Position numbers and translations under genes: made by a program. The notes beneath the pieces were generated by a model. That model was not told where the DNA came from. It saw only the letters and a program-made list of their open reading frames with translations, and did no database searches. This document shows, in pieces, positions 1 to 8,000 of a stretch of DNA of 64,000 nucleotides. How positions within the stretch are numbered: the first letter of the stretch is position 1; the number at the start of each line of letters is the position of its first letter. Origin of the DNA: Oxydemutator sp963693105 (GTDB lineage: Bacteria > Pseudomonadota > Gammaproteobacteria > Poriferisulfidales > Oxydemutatoraceae); assembly GCA_963693105.1 (NCBI GenBank), contig OY843752.1:496001-560000 (forward strand). Reading direction: 5' to 3'.

Positions 1-815
1 CTTGAAAATATCGCGCTTGAAGAGTGGCCGATGGTATTCTTGATACGCTGATTTCTCTCGCGTATCGTCGCATTTTCGATAAAACTGTCGTAAAAATGTT
101 TTTCCCGCCCAAGAACCTTGATTTCCTTGATGGCCATCATTTCATCACTGAGGCCATGCCGTTTTTTCTCAAGCGCCCTTATTTTCTCTTCCCCGAAAGC
201 TGACAAAAAAGGGTTGATTACCAGATAGAGCAACAGGGCGGTAACAATCAGGAAGACAAATCCGGCCAGCCCGGGAAGCGGGAACAGAAATACGATGGCG
301 GCAAACGAGGCCAGGAACAGAAGGCCGCTTTGGGACACTTCCATCATGGCCGCCAATATGTCCCCAAGGCTCTGGCTGCCAAACTCGATGTCGTTGACGG
401 GATCACGGTGGCTGATGCCCGGAGTGGCCAGATACCTCTGAAACATTTTTTTCGACAGGACCAGTTTTTTCCTGAACAAAAAGAAATGTTTGAGGTTGTT
501 CAGGGCGATGGAGGCGAACGCCTCTATCAGGGTAACGGCCACCGCGAGCAAAACCATGCTGATAACCAGCGTTTGATAATCCGTCTGGGTCAGAATATTG
601 TTGATGGGTTCATGCCAGCCCTCAGGAATCACCTCCAATAGTCTGGGGGACAGCGCTTCGCCGGGTCTTGTAATCAGGCGTATAATCGGCAATATCACCA
701 GAATGGGAAGAAATTGCAGGGTGGTGCCGGACAGGAGCACGAGAGAAAGTCCGCCCAACTGAAGGGTGCCGCGTCTCCCCAGGAGTAGAAGAATTCTGTT
801 GAGTGCCTTTAACAA
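1..815 (-). CDS. ABC exporter transmembrane domain, partial (runs off left edge)
   Basis: The minus strand is open from a TTG at 815 (preceded by GGGGGA) to the window edge, giving about 271 residues and no ATPase domain yet. The protein has several hydrophobic segments (roughly residues 15-45, 80-100, 160-205). Near its visible end is the cytoplasmic coupling stretch MMAIKEIKVLGREKHFYDSF, typical of type I ABC exporters of the MsbA/PglK-like class. I infer that a nucleotide-binding domain follows outside the window. The substrate cannot be told; lipid-linked glycans, peptides or lipids are all possible. The start codon is uncertain because no ATG fits better. Confidence 0.75.
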   Translation of the reverse strand, partial: MLKALNRILLLLGRRGTLQLGGLSLVLLSGTTLQFLPILVILPIIRLITRPGEALSPRLLEVIPEGWHEPINNILTQTDYQTLVISMVLLAVAVTLIEAFASIALNNLKHFFLFRKKLVLSKKMFQRYLATPGISHRDPVNDIEFGSQSLGDILAAMMEVSQSGLLFLASFAAIVFLFPLPGLAGFVFLIVTALLLYLVINPFLSAFGEEKIRALEKKRHGLSDEMMAIKEIKVLGREKHFYDSFIENATIRERNQRIKNTIGHSSSAIFS

Positions 816-964
816 TGCCGGTTCCCCCGCTCCAGCCTGTGCCACCGTCAATACGGGTGCTTTCAGGCTTCAATCAAGCGCGCTATAATGAATTATACTA
901 CCAGAATCCTTTCACAAAGGCGTTGCGCAAGAGATTGCGCCTCAATCAAAGAAGAAGGAAACCA

Positions 965-1624
965 ATGGACATAAAAAGACTTTTTATCAGCATTCTGATG
1001 GCATTTTCTCTCGCGGGATGCTCTGCCATATCCAAAACCTGGGACTGGTTCTACGAGGACGACGAGGAAGAAGTGGCGGAAATGGAAGACATCGAGGAAT
1101 CTGACGACGAGTTCGAGGACGAGTTTGAAGATGAATTCGAGGACGAATTCGAAGACGAGTTCGAGGATGAATTTGAAGATGAGTTCGAGGACGAATTCGA
1201 AGACGAATCTGAGCACGACGAATACGGCGACGAGCCCGCCACCGAACGTCCGATGTCAAAAGCCGCGCCGAAGAAGCGGATGCAGGCGACAGAGGCCCCG
1301 AACCGCGCCTCGGTGTATTTCGAATACAAAAGCACAACCGTCCCCGCCGGCAGCCTGAATCTGCTGCAACTGCACGCGCAGTACCTGATGGCCAATCCGA
1401 ATGCGGTCGTCCGCCTGGAGGGCCACACGGACTCGGTCGCGTCCGGTCAGTACAACAAGCAGCTGTCCATGCGCAGGGCGCAGGCCGTGGCGCAGATATT
1501 GATACAGATGGGAGTGTCCGCCTCGCAGCTTGAGACTGTCAGTCTCGGCGAGGAACAACTGGCGGTGTCGGAGGACAAGGGGCAGGGAGGCGCCTTGAAC
1601 AGGCGAGTGGAACTGGTCTATTGA
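965..1624 (+). CDS. OmpA-domain lipoprotein with acidic tandem repeat
   Basis: This is a 219-residue protein. It starts at ATG 965 after an AAGGA ribosome-binding site. A lipobox (LAGC, Cys19) ends a short hydrophobic signal, so it should be an outer-membrane lipoprotein. Residues about 30-90 are almost purely acidic, with about eight copies of a Glu-Asp-Glu-Phe unit encoded by a 12/24-bp DNA repeat. The C-terminal half is an OmpA/Pal peptidoglycan-binding domain, with GHTDSVASGQYNKQLSMRRA and the terminal NRRVEL. It resembles Pal but lacks tol-pal neighbours. The acidic segment is unusual and might bind cations. It converges on the hvfA-like gene and shares its terminator hairpin. Confidence 0.85.
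   Translation: MDIKRLFISILMAFSLAGCSAISKTWDWFYEDDEEEVAEMEDIEESDDEFEDEFEDEFEDEFEDEFEDEFEDEFEDEFEDESEHDEYGDEPATERPMSKAAPKKRMQATEAPNRASVYFEYKSTTVPAGSLNLLQLHAQYLMANPNAVVRLEGHTDSVASGQYNKQLSMRRAQAVAQILIQMGVSASQLETVSLGEEQLAVSEDKGQGGALNRRVELVY
1084..1215 (+). repeat. 12/24-bp tandem repeat coding for (EDEF)n
   Basis: GAGGACGAGTTT/GAAGATGAATTC-type units are tandemly repeated inside the lipoprotein gene, alternating GAG/GAA and GAC/GAT codons. Such arrays can change copy number in-frame by slippage or recombination. Confidence 0.8.
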
Positions 1625-1644
1625 CAACCACCCCGTAGCCACAT

Positions 1645-1677
1645 AAAAAACTGCCTCCCGATGAGAGGAGGCAGTTT
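1645..1677 (-). terminator. Rho-independent terminator of the hvfA-like gene, probably shared
   Basis: An 11-bp stem (1648-1658 with 1667-1677) and an 8-nt loop are followed on the minus strand by a run of six T. On the plus strand the hairpin is followed only by TTT, so it mainly terminates the minus-strand gene ending at 1702. It may also stop lipoprotein transcripts. Confidence 0.8.
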
Positions 1678-1701
1678 GGCGGTCACCGGCTCAGGGCCGG
1701 A

Positions 1702-2313
1702 TTACTGCTTCCGGCCCTCGCCGCACTTGCCCTCGCCGCATTTGCTTTCCATGCCCTTCTTGCCGGACATGCCTTCACCACACTTGCCCTCGCCACACTT
1801 GCCCTCACCGCATTTGCCTTCTTTCCCTTTGCCGGACATGCCTTCACCGCATTTGCCCTCGCCACACTTGCCCTCGCCGCACTTGCCTTCCATGCCCTTC
1901 TTGCCGGACATGCCTTCACCGCACTTGCCCTCGCCACACTTGCCCTCGCCGCATTTGCCTTCCATGCCCTTCTTGCCGGACATGCCTTCACCGCACTTGC
2001 CCTCGCCACACTTGCCCTCACCACATTTGCCTTCCTTCCCTTTGCCGGACATGCCTTCACCGCGCTTGCCCTCGCCACACTTGCCCTCACCGCATTTGCC
2101 TTCCTTCCCTTTGCCGGACATGCCTTCACCGCATTTGCCCTCGCCGCATTTGCCTTCAGCCCCGTGGCCGTCGGCGACCATGTAGCCGGCAGGCAGTTCG
2201 CTCGCGGTGAATACGCTCTCGTCGGCGCCGGCAACTCCGGTAACGGCCAGGCCGCCCGCCAATGTCGCGGAAACGAGCCTGCTCGATTTTTTCAGTTTGA
2301 AATTTTTGTTCAC
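1702..2313 (-). CDS. hvfA: HvfA-like secreted EGKCG-repeat peptide (putative copper-binding RiPP precursor)
   Basis: This is a 203-residue protein. It starts at GTG 2313, six bases after GGGGAGA. Residues 1-30 are a basic then hydrophobic Sec-type signal ending VAGA. Residues 31-52 hold the family-like linker ELPAGYMVA. Residues 53-203 contain 17 EGKCG motifs, one ESKCG and one decayed EGKRG, spaced by GMSGKGK/GMSGKKGM. In the HvfA family, a DUF692 (MNIO) enzyme with a partner protein converts EGKCG cysteines into oxazolone/thioamide groups that bind Cu(I). No DUF692 or DUF2063 gene occurs in this window, and a terminator follows directly, so the precursor is locally orphaned. The repeat count looks high for the family. 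The family assignment is by recognition; the modification is inferred. Confidence 0.78.
   Translation of the reverse strand: MNKNFKLKKSSRLVSATLAGGLAVTGVAGADESVFTASELPAGYMVADGHGAEGKCGEGKCGEGMSGKGKEGKCGEGKCGEGKRGEGMSGKGKEGKCGEGKCGEGKCGEGMSGKKGMEGKCGEGKCGEGKCGEGMSGKKGMEGKCGEGKCGEGKCGEGMSGKGKEGKCGEGKCGEGKCGEGMSGKKGMESKCGEGKCGEGRKQ
1705..2157 (-). repeat. Coding minisatellite of EGKCG units
   Basis: The region consists of 15-bp units (EGKCG) grouped in threes and separated by GMSGK(G/K) spacers, giving a higher-order period of about 66-72 bp. The block repeats about six times with only synonymous changes and few coding changes. Confidence 0.9.
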
Positions 2314-3478
2314 TGGATTCTCCCCTTTGGTTCTTCCCATAGTTTGTGATTGAGATAAATAATTGCCGCCCCCAATCAATGAGGGCGCCGATAAGGATAC
2401 TACATCCTGCGGCGGCGGGTCTATCCCGTGTACAAGTCCAATACCTTTGGCAGTATGGAAGTTGTTGTGAGAGGTATTGTATGGGAGATTGGCGTTTGAG
2501 GGAATGGTGTGGTCTTTGGGTGTTGTAGAAGACCAGCCATTCGGCGAGTTTTTGGTTGAAGAGGGTCAGGTCGGAGAACAGGAGGTCGTCGTGGTAGTCG
2601 ACGAAACTCTCCTGGATGGTGCGGTTGAAGCGTTCGGCGTGAGGGTTCATTTTGGGTGAGTTGGGGTAGGTCCACCAGTGGGTGATATGGAGTTCATCGA
2701 GTCGTTTTTGGAAGTCGCCCATGAACTCGGAGCCGTTGTCGGTGAGCAGGTATTTGGGGGCTGCCGGCAGCAGGTCGATGAGGGCGTTGAGGGTAAGGGT
2801 GGCTTGACGGCTGGAAGCGGTGCGCGAGGCGAAGGCGACGGCAAAGCGGCTGTTGGGGTCGATGAAGGTGGTGAGGTAGCGGCGGATGCCATCGCGCATT
2901 CGGACGATGGTATCGCCAGCGATGAGTTCCAGCGGGGCCGGTTGATAACCTTTGATGCGGCGTGTTTTGTGTTGCTGGCGCACGGATTTGGGCTGTCCGC
3001 GCGGGCCGAGTCGTAGCGGGGCGTGGCGCATTTTATCCGGCGCACGCGCGATGATGCGCCCGATGGTGGACACACTCGGCAGCGCCACCCGGTTCTCGCG
3101 GCACCAGCGCCGGAACTCCTCGCTGGCGTGGATAGTGGCTTTGCCCATATTGGGGTGGTGTTTATGGAATCGCATGGCGCGTATTTGCGCGGCCACGGCG
3201 GGCGCGGTGGCCGGCGGCCGTTTGCGGTGCGGCGCGCATGATTTGGGGGTAAGTGCGCTGATGCGGTTGTTGTGAAGTTTGAGCGCGCGGCGCCAGCGAT
3301 ACAGCGTACGCGAACTGACTTCAAAGGCATCGATAGCGGCGCCCTGTCCGTGCCGCTCGGCGAACTCAAGGATTTTGATACGTTGCAGGGCATCTTTGCT
3401 CGTCATATCCCAAAGATGCCCTAATTTGACTACTTGTGAATACCCCTTGATGCGGTATCCGACACGATGGATTTGCAT
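2156..3478 (-). CDS. IS481-like DDE transposase, reading out of the element
   Basis: The first 350 residues lie inside the IS. They comprise an N-terminal helix-turn-helix region (about 15-60) and an rve/DDE catalytic core with Asp in AGDTIV, Asp in LTDNGSEF and Glu in ERFNRTIQE. No stop codon occurs before the IS tip. The frame leaves the element after Thr350 and continues about 90 codons into host DNA, overlapping the start of the hvfA-like gene in another frame. The element-encoded part matches the second copy with only a handful of substitutions (for example Q/R, D/E and A/V). Confidence 0.9.
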   Translation of the reverse strand: MQIHRVGYRIKGYSQVVKLGHLWDMTSKDALQRIKILEFAERHGQGAAIDAFEVSSRTLYRWRRALKLHNNRISALTPKSCAPHRKRPPATAPAVAAQIRAMRFHKHHPNMGKATIHASEEFRRWCRENRVALPSVSTIGRIIARAPDKMRHAPLRLGPRGQPKSVRQQHKTRRIKGYQPAPLELIAGDTIVRMRDGIRRYLTTFIDPNSRFAVAFASRTASSRQATLTLNALIDLLPAAPKYLLTDNGSEFMGDFQKRLDELHITHWWTYPNSPKMNPHAERFNRTIQESFVDYHDDLLFSDLTLFNQKLAEWLVFYNTQRPHHSLKRQSPIQYLSQQLPYCQRYWTCTRDRPAAAGCSILIGALIDWGRQLFISITNYGKNQRGESSEQKFQTEKIEQARFRDIGGRPGRYRSCRRRRERIHRERTACRLHGRRRPRG

Positions 3479-3524
3479 GGCTCTCCTCGCAGATCAGAGT
3501 GCCAAAGGTGTCTGAGCTTTTGCA
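2429..3524 (-). mobile_element. IS481-like insertion sequence, copy 1 (1096 bp)
   Basis: The element is bounded by a 5-bp target duplication TCCCG (2424-2428 and 3525-3529). The ends are imperfect inverted repeats of about 25 bp that share CCTTTGGCA; one begins TGTACAAG and the other TGCAAAAG. An almost identical element of exactly the same length lies at 25271-26366. It inserted between the end of trkH and the region upstream of the hvfA-like gene, in the same orientation as both. Confidence 0.93.
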
Positions 3525-3534
3525 TCCCGATGCG

Positions 3535-4989
3535 TTATTTGCGCCAGAACATCGGCGTGAAAACAATCAACAGCGCAAACACTTCAAGCCGTCCCAACAG
3601 CATCGAAAAAGACAGTACCCACTTGCAGAACGAGTTGAGACCGGTGTAATTGTGCGCGACCTCGCCGAGGCCCGGCCCCAGGTTGTTGATCGTCGCCGAT
3701 GCCGCCGAAAAGGCGGTCTCCTGGTTCAGCCCGGCGCCCATCAGCAGCAGCGTGATGACGATGAGCGAGCCGACATACGCCGAAAAAAACCCCCACACCG
3801 CCTGGACGACCTTGACGTCGAGCGCTTTGTGATTGACCTTGACCGGGATTTTCGCGTCCGGATGGACGAGTTGCGCCATCTCCCCCAGCCCCTGCTTCAG
3901 CAACAGCCAGAACCGGATGACTTTCATACCGCCGCCGGTCGAGCCGGCACAGCCGCCGATGAAACTCGCAAACAACAGCAGCATCGGAATCAATCCCGGC
4001 CACGCATGATGCGGCGCGGCGGTAAAGCCGGTCGTCGTCGTGATGGAGACGGCGTGGAAAGCGCCCAGCAGCACCGAGTCGCCGACGCCGTAATCACCCG
4101 CCGCCACGAGATAAGCGACCGTCGCCAACACAATGATGCCGATGACCGACAAAAACACGGCGCACTCGGTGTCTTTCCAGTAGGACGACACCGAGCGCCG
4201 CCGCCAGGCGATAAAGTGCAGGCTGAAGTTCATGCCGGCAATCAGCATGAACACCATCGCGACGACAAGCACCGCCGGTTGCTCCGCAAAATAACCCAGG
4301 TTGCGGTCGTGCGTCGAGAAGCCGCCGATGGCCATGGTCGAAAAACCGTGCGACACCGAGTCGAACACCGACATCCCCGCCAGCCAGTACGCGACCGCGC
4401 ACAACGCGGTCAGCAGCAGGTAGATGCCCAGCAGGCCGCGCGCCGTGTCGCCGATGCGCGGCATCAGCTTGGTGTCCCGGGCGGTGGACAGCAGGTCGGT
4501 GCGGTACAGCTGCATACCGCCGATGCCGAGCACCGGGGCGATCGCAATGGCGATGACGATGATGCCGAGGCCGCCCAGCCATTGCAGAAACTGGCGGTAG
4601 AACAAGACGGCGCGCGGTAGCGAGTCGAGGTTCTGCAAGACCGTGGCGCCGGTCGTCGTCAGACCGGAGACGGCCTCGAAAATCGCGTCGTGCAACGCCA
4701 GATCCGGGTATGGCAGCAGGTAGAGCGGCAGCGCGCTGGCGACGCACAGGATGGCCCACGACAGCACCACAATCAAAAAGGCCTCCTTCAGGTTGAGGTT
4801 GCCGCGGCAGTGGCGCGACGGCAGCCAGGCCAGCAACCCGACGGCCAGGATGACGACAAACGAAGCGGTAAAGGGACGCGCGCTGCTTTCCCGGTACCAG
4901 ACATCCACCGCGGCGGGCGCCAGCATCGTCAGGCTGAACAACATCAGCAAAATGCCCAGCACGCGCTGGATCGGAAGCAGATGCATCAC
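3535..4989 (-). CDS. trkH: Trk potassium uptake transporter, membrane subunit TrkH
   Basis: This 484-residue, very hydrophobic protein is about the size of E. coli TrkH (483). It carries the repeated pore-loop/helix units of the Trk/Ktr/HKT family, including TTTGFTAAPHH and the glycine-rich STGGGMKVIRFWLLLKQ. It forms the K+-conducting subunit in the inner membrane and is gated by TrkA. Its ATG overlaps the trkA stop by 4 bp, so the two are co-translated. IS copy 1 inserted 11 bp past its stop codon without damaging the gene. Confidence 0.95.
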   Translation of the reverse strand: MMHLLPIQRVLGILLMLFSLTMLAPAAVDVWYRESSARPFTASFVVILAVGLLAWLPSRHCRGNLNLKEAFLIVVLSWAILCVASALPLYLLPYPDLALHDAIFEAVSGLTTTGATVLQNLDSLPRAVLFYRQFLQWLGGLGIIVIAIAIAPVLGIGGMQLYRTDLLSTARDTKLMPRIGDTARGLLGIYLLLTALCAVAYWLAGMSVFDSVSHGFSTMAIGGFSTHDRNLGYFAEQPAVLVVAMVFMLIAGMNFSLHFIAWRRRSVSSYWKDTECAVFLSVIGIIVLATVAYLVAAGDYGVGDSVLLGAFHAVSITTTTGFTAAPHHAWPGLIPMLLLFASFIGGCAGSTGGGMKVIRFWLLLKQGLGEMAQLVHPDAKIPVKVNHKALDVKVVQAVWGFFSAYVGSLIVITLLLMGAGLNQETAFSAASATINNLGPGLGEVAHNYTGLNSFCKWVLSFSMLLGRLEVFALLIVFTPMFWRK

Positions 4990-6368
4990 AGGAACGTCGC
5001 GCTGACCTGGAATAACTTCTCGATGTCGGGGATGCGCTTTTTCTTATCGACGAAAATAACCACGTGGTCGTTCGACTCAATCACCTGTTCGCTCGCCGCC
5101 ATGATGACTTCCTCGCCGCGCACGATGGCGCCGATGACCACGCCGGACGGCAGCCGCAGGCGCCCGATGTTGCGGCCGACGACGCGCGAGGTGCGCGCGT
5201 CGCCGTGGGCGACGATTTCCAGCGCCTCGGCGTGGCCGCGGCGCAACGAATGCACCGCCACGGTGTCGCCCTTGCGCAGGTGGCGCAGCAGCTGGCCAAG
5301 CGACGCCTGTTGCGCGAACAACGCGATGTCAATGTTGACGCGGCTGCCGCGAATCATCTCGACGTAACTCGGCCGGTTGACCAGTGCCAGCACCTTGCGC
5401 GCGCCCAGTTGCTTCGCCAGCATCGCCGACAGGATGTTGTCCTCGTCGTCGCTGGTCAGCGCGCAGAACATATCGGTGTGGCCGATGTTTTCCTCCAGCA
5501 GCACGGCCTCGCTGGTGGCGTTGTTGTGCAGCACCACGACCCGGTCCAGACGCTCGGCCAGCAACCGCGCGCGCCGCTCGTCGGCCTCGATCAGTTTGAC
5601 GTGGTGGTCGCCTTGCAGCAGTTCGGCCAGGTGGGAACCGATGTGGCCGCCGCCGGCGATGATGATTCTGCGGTAGGGCTTTTCTTTCCATCCGAGCGCC
5701 TCGGTGACCTCGTCCATCTGCCCGCGCGGGGCGATGAAAAACACTTCGTCGCCCGGTTGCAGCCGCGTCTCGCCGTCCGGGAAAATTGCCTTGTCGCCGC
5801 GGTAGAAAGCGGCGATGCGAATCGGCAGGCCGGGCAGAATCTGCGGCAGTTCACTCAGCCGGCGCCCCAACAGGCGCCCGCCCTCACGCGCGATGGCGCA
5901 CACCAGCAACAGACGTCCGTCGCCGAACTCGCCGATTTGCAGCGAACCGGGGTGCTCGATCAACAGGCTGATGTTGCGCGAGACGATCTTCTCCGGGCTG
6001 ACCAGCACGTCAATCGGTATCGCATCGCGACCAAACAATCTTTCGCGTTCATCCAGGTAGGCGCGCGTCCTGACCATCGCGATCTTGGTCGGAATGTTGT
6101 AGATTGTGTGCGCGATGCGGCAGGCGATGATGTTGACTTCGTCCTCTTCGGCCAGCGCAATCAGCACGTCGGCGTCGTCGGCGTCGGCGCGCCGCAGCAC
6201 ATCCGGGTGCGAGCCGCGCCCGACGATGGTGCGCAAATCGAAGCGGTGATGAATGTCGTGCAGCCGGGCGGGGTCCTCGTCAATCAACGTGACATCGTTG
6301 TCTTCCTCGATCAGGTTCAGCGCCAGCGACGCGCCGAAGTGGTTCGCTCCGAGAATGATGACTTTCAT
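4986..6368 (-). CDS. trkA: Trk system regulatory NAD-binding protein TrkA
   Basis: This is a 460-residue cytosolic protein with two RCK modules, each a Rossmann TrkA-N domain followed by a TrkA-C domain (domain starts near residues 1 and 232). The second nucleotide-binding loop is canonical (GGGHIG). The first reads GANHFG, so the middle glycine of GxGxxG is replaced by Asn, which may weaken NAD binding there. It binds TrkH and controls K+ flux. It lies directly upstream of trkH with a 4-bp overlap. Confidence 0.95.
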   Translation of the reverse strand: MKVIILGANHFGASLALNLIEEDNDVTLIDEDPARLHDIHHRFDLRTIVGRGSHPDVLRRADADDADVLIALAEEDEVNIIACRIAHTIYNIPTKIAMVRTRAYLDERERLFGRDAIPIDVLVSPEKIVSRNISLLIEHPGSLQIGEFGDGRLLLVCAIAREGGRLLGRRLSELPQILPGLPIRIAAFYRGDKAIFPDGETRLQPGDEVFFIAPRGQMDEVTEALGWKEKPYRRIIIAGGGHIGSHLAELLQGDHHVKLIEADERRARLLAERLDRVVVLHNNATSEAVLLEENIGHTDMFCALTSDDEDNILSAMLAKQLGARKVLALVNRPSYVEMIRGSRVNIDIALFAQQASLGQLLRHLRKGDTVAVHSLRRGHAEALEIVAHGDARTSRVVGRNIGRLRLPSGVVIGAIVRGEEVIMAASEQVIESNDHVVIFVDKKKRIPDIEKLFQVSATFL

Positions 6369-6416
6369 CGTGTTTTTTCGCCACTCACGAAGCGGGCGCG
6401 GAAGTTCAGCCCGCGG

Positions 6417-7001
6417 CTACAGCGACCACTGGTACCAGTCCGAAGACAGCCACCAGTCCGGCAACAGACTTTGCGCCTGCATCGGCAGCGGCAGGTCCAT
6501 GCGCGACAACCCGACTTTGACGCGGATGTGCGTGGCGCCCGACCCGGCCGCCAGCGACTTCTCGATGATGGCGATGTCGCGGTGACGCCCGAGATGGTCG
6601 AGCGCGTCGTCGAGCGAGTTGAAAGCCGCCTGCCTCGAAAAAGTCAGGTCGTCCACGATGTATTTGCGCGTCAGCGCATGGAAGGCGATTCTGCGGCGCA
6701 ACCGCAGGTCGGCGATTTTCTTGTCGGGCAGAAAGCGGTGGTCGCGCAACACTTGTATCCGGGTGACAAACACCAGCTCCGTGTCCCGGTTCAGCGCGGC
6801 AATCACCGCCGCCGGCAGCGTGTACGCAGCCTGCGCACCCAAACGGATGAAGCCATCGCGCTCGACCGGGCGGATGTTGTTGAGGACAATCGCCCCGGCG
6901 GGCGGGGCGGCGGCAGGCTCGCTTTCCTGAGCCTTTTCCTGGGCAGACGCGGCCTGAAGAAAAAGCAAGGCCGCAAACAATCGAAAGCCGACAGACAGCA
7001 T
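6417..7001 (-). CDS. DUF4390 family protein
   Basis: This is a 194-residue protein starting at ATG 7001, with a signal peptide (residues 1-20, ending ASA). The rest matches the DUF4390 pattern seen by eye: GAQAAYTLPAAVIAALNRD, then a DHRFLPDK-like segment and a C-terminal WWLSSDWYQWSL. In many gammaproteobacteria this family lies between rsmB and the ntrYX two-component genes. Here rsmB and ntrYX are absent and the gene links fmt to trkA. Function is unknown; an envelope role tied to sensor kinase NtrY has been suggested by context elsewhere. Confidence 0.75.
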   Translation of the reverse strand: MLSVGFRLFAALLFLQAASAQEKAQESEPAAAPPAGAIVLNNIRPVERDGFIRLGAQAAYTLPAAVIAALNRDTELVFVTRIQVLRDHRFLPDKKIADLRLRRRIAFHALTRKYIVDDLTFSRQAAFNSLDDALDHLGRHRDIAIIEKSLAAGSGATHIRVKVGLSRMDLPLPMQAQSLLPDWWLSSDWYQWSL

Positions 7002-7033
7002 AACGAGGCGAATTATAACAGCACCGGCGGCGA

Positions 7034-7984
7034 TTAACCCGTCGGCGGGCAGGACTGAAAAGACTGGCCGGCGACGCGGTGGCCGTTGGCAAACGCGGCG
7101 CCGCTGACCGGCTTGCCGCCCGGCAACTGCACCGACAACAACCGCAAGGCGCCGGAACCGCAGGCCACGACGATGTCCGTGGCCGCCTCCACAATCTGCC
7201 CGGGCGCGCCGCTGCCGGCGCACGGCGCGGCCTGCCAGATACGCAGAACCTTTTCACCGAGTCGTCCCTGCGCCACCGGCCACGGGTTCAACGCGCGCAC
7301 CTTGCGGGCAATCGCCGTTGCCGAATCACGCCAGTCTATCCAAGCCTCGCGCTTGCCGAGTTTCGCGGCATAACACACGTCGTCGGGCGCCTGCGGTTCG
7401 GACGCGAGGGCTTGTCCGCCCTTCGTCCCGACCTGTTCGAGAAACTCGCCGACCATGCACGCGCCCAGTTCGCCCAGTTTGCGCGACAAGGTGGCGGTGG
7501 TGTCGTCGCCGTCAATCGCGCAGGCCCGGCGGCGGATGACGGGGCCGGCGTCGAGTGATTCGGTCATTTGCATCAGGCTGACGCCGCTTTGCGCGTCGCC
7601 CGCCTCGATGGCCCTGGCGACGGGTGCGGCGCCGCGCCAGCGCGGCAGCAGCGAGGTGTGGACATTGACGCAGGCCAGCGCCGGCAACGCCAGCGTCGAG
7701 AGCGGCAGCAGCAGGCCGTAGCCCATCGTCAGCAGCAGGTCGGGGCGGTATCCGGCGAGGCGGCGGTCGGCCTCGGCGTCGAAAGTCGCGGGTTGTTCAA
7801 GCGTCAGGCCGTGGCGCTCGGCGTATTGCCGGACCGGGCCGGGGCGCAACCGGCGCCCGCGTCCCGACGGGCGGTCGGGGCGGGTGTACACCGCGACCAG
7901 TTCATGGCGTGACGCCGCCACCGCCTCCAACACCGGCAACACGAAATCCGGCGTTCCGGCAAAGAGGATTCGACAAGTGGACAC
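7034..7984 (-). CDS. fmt: Methionyl-tRNA formyltransferase
   Basis: This is a 316-residue enzyme, about the E. coli length (315), that transfers a formyl group from 10-formyl-THF to Met-tRNA(fMet). It starts at GTG 7984, 16 bp after def; an earlier start would overlap def strongly. It opens with CRILFAGTPDFVLPVLEAV. The catalytic region has the VNVHTSLLPRWRGAAPVA loop and the Asp in MTESLDAGP. A C-terminal tRNA-binding domain follows. It forms an operon with def. Confidence 0.95.
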   Translation of the reverse strand: MSTCRILFAGTPDFVLPVLEAVAASRHELVAVYTRPDRPSGRGRRLRPGPVRQYAERHGLTLEQPATFDAEADRRLAGYRPDLLLTMGYGLLLPLSTLALPALACVNVHTSLLPRWRGAAPVARAIEAGDAQSGVSLMQMTESLDAGPVIRRRACAIDGDDTTATLSRKLGELGACMVGEFLEQVGTKGGQALASEPQAPDDVCYAAKLGKREAWIDWRDSATAIARKVRALNPWPVAQGRLGEKVLRIWQAAPCAGSGAPGQIVEAATDIVVACGSGALRLLSVQLPGGKPVSGAAFANGHRVAGQSFQSCPPTG

Positions 7985-8000
7985 CGGCGCTGACGGCGGC

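Noticed and set aside
1705..2157. CRISPR-like array
   Set aside because: The repeats are in-frame coding units of a signal-peptide protein, the spacers are also repeated, and there are no cas genes.
5064..7037. 657-codon frame antisense to trkA and the DUF4390 gene
   Set aside because: It is a chance open frame in GC-rich DNA. It has no domain signatures and spans two well-supported genes on the other strand.
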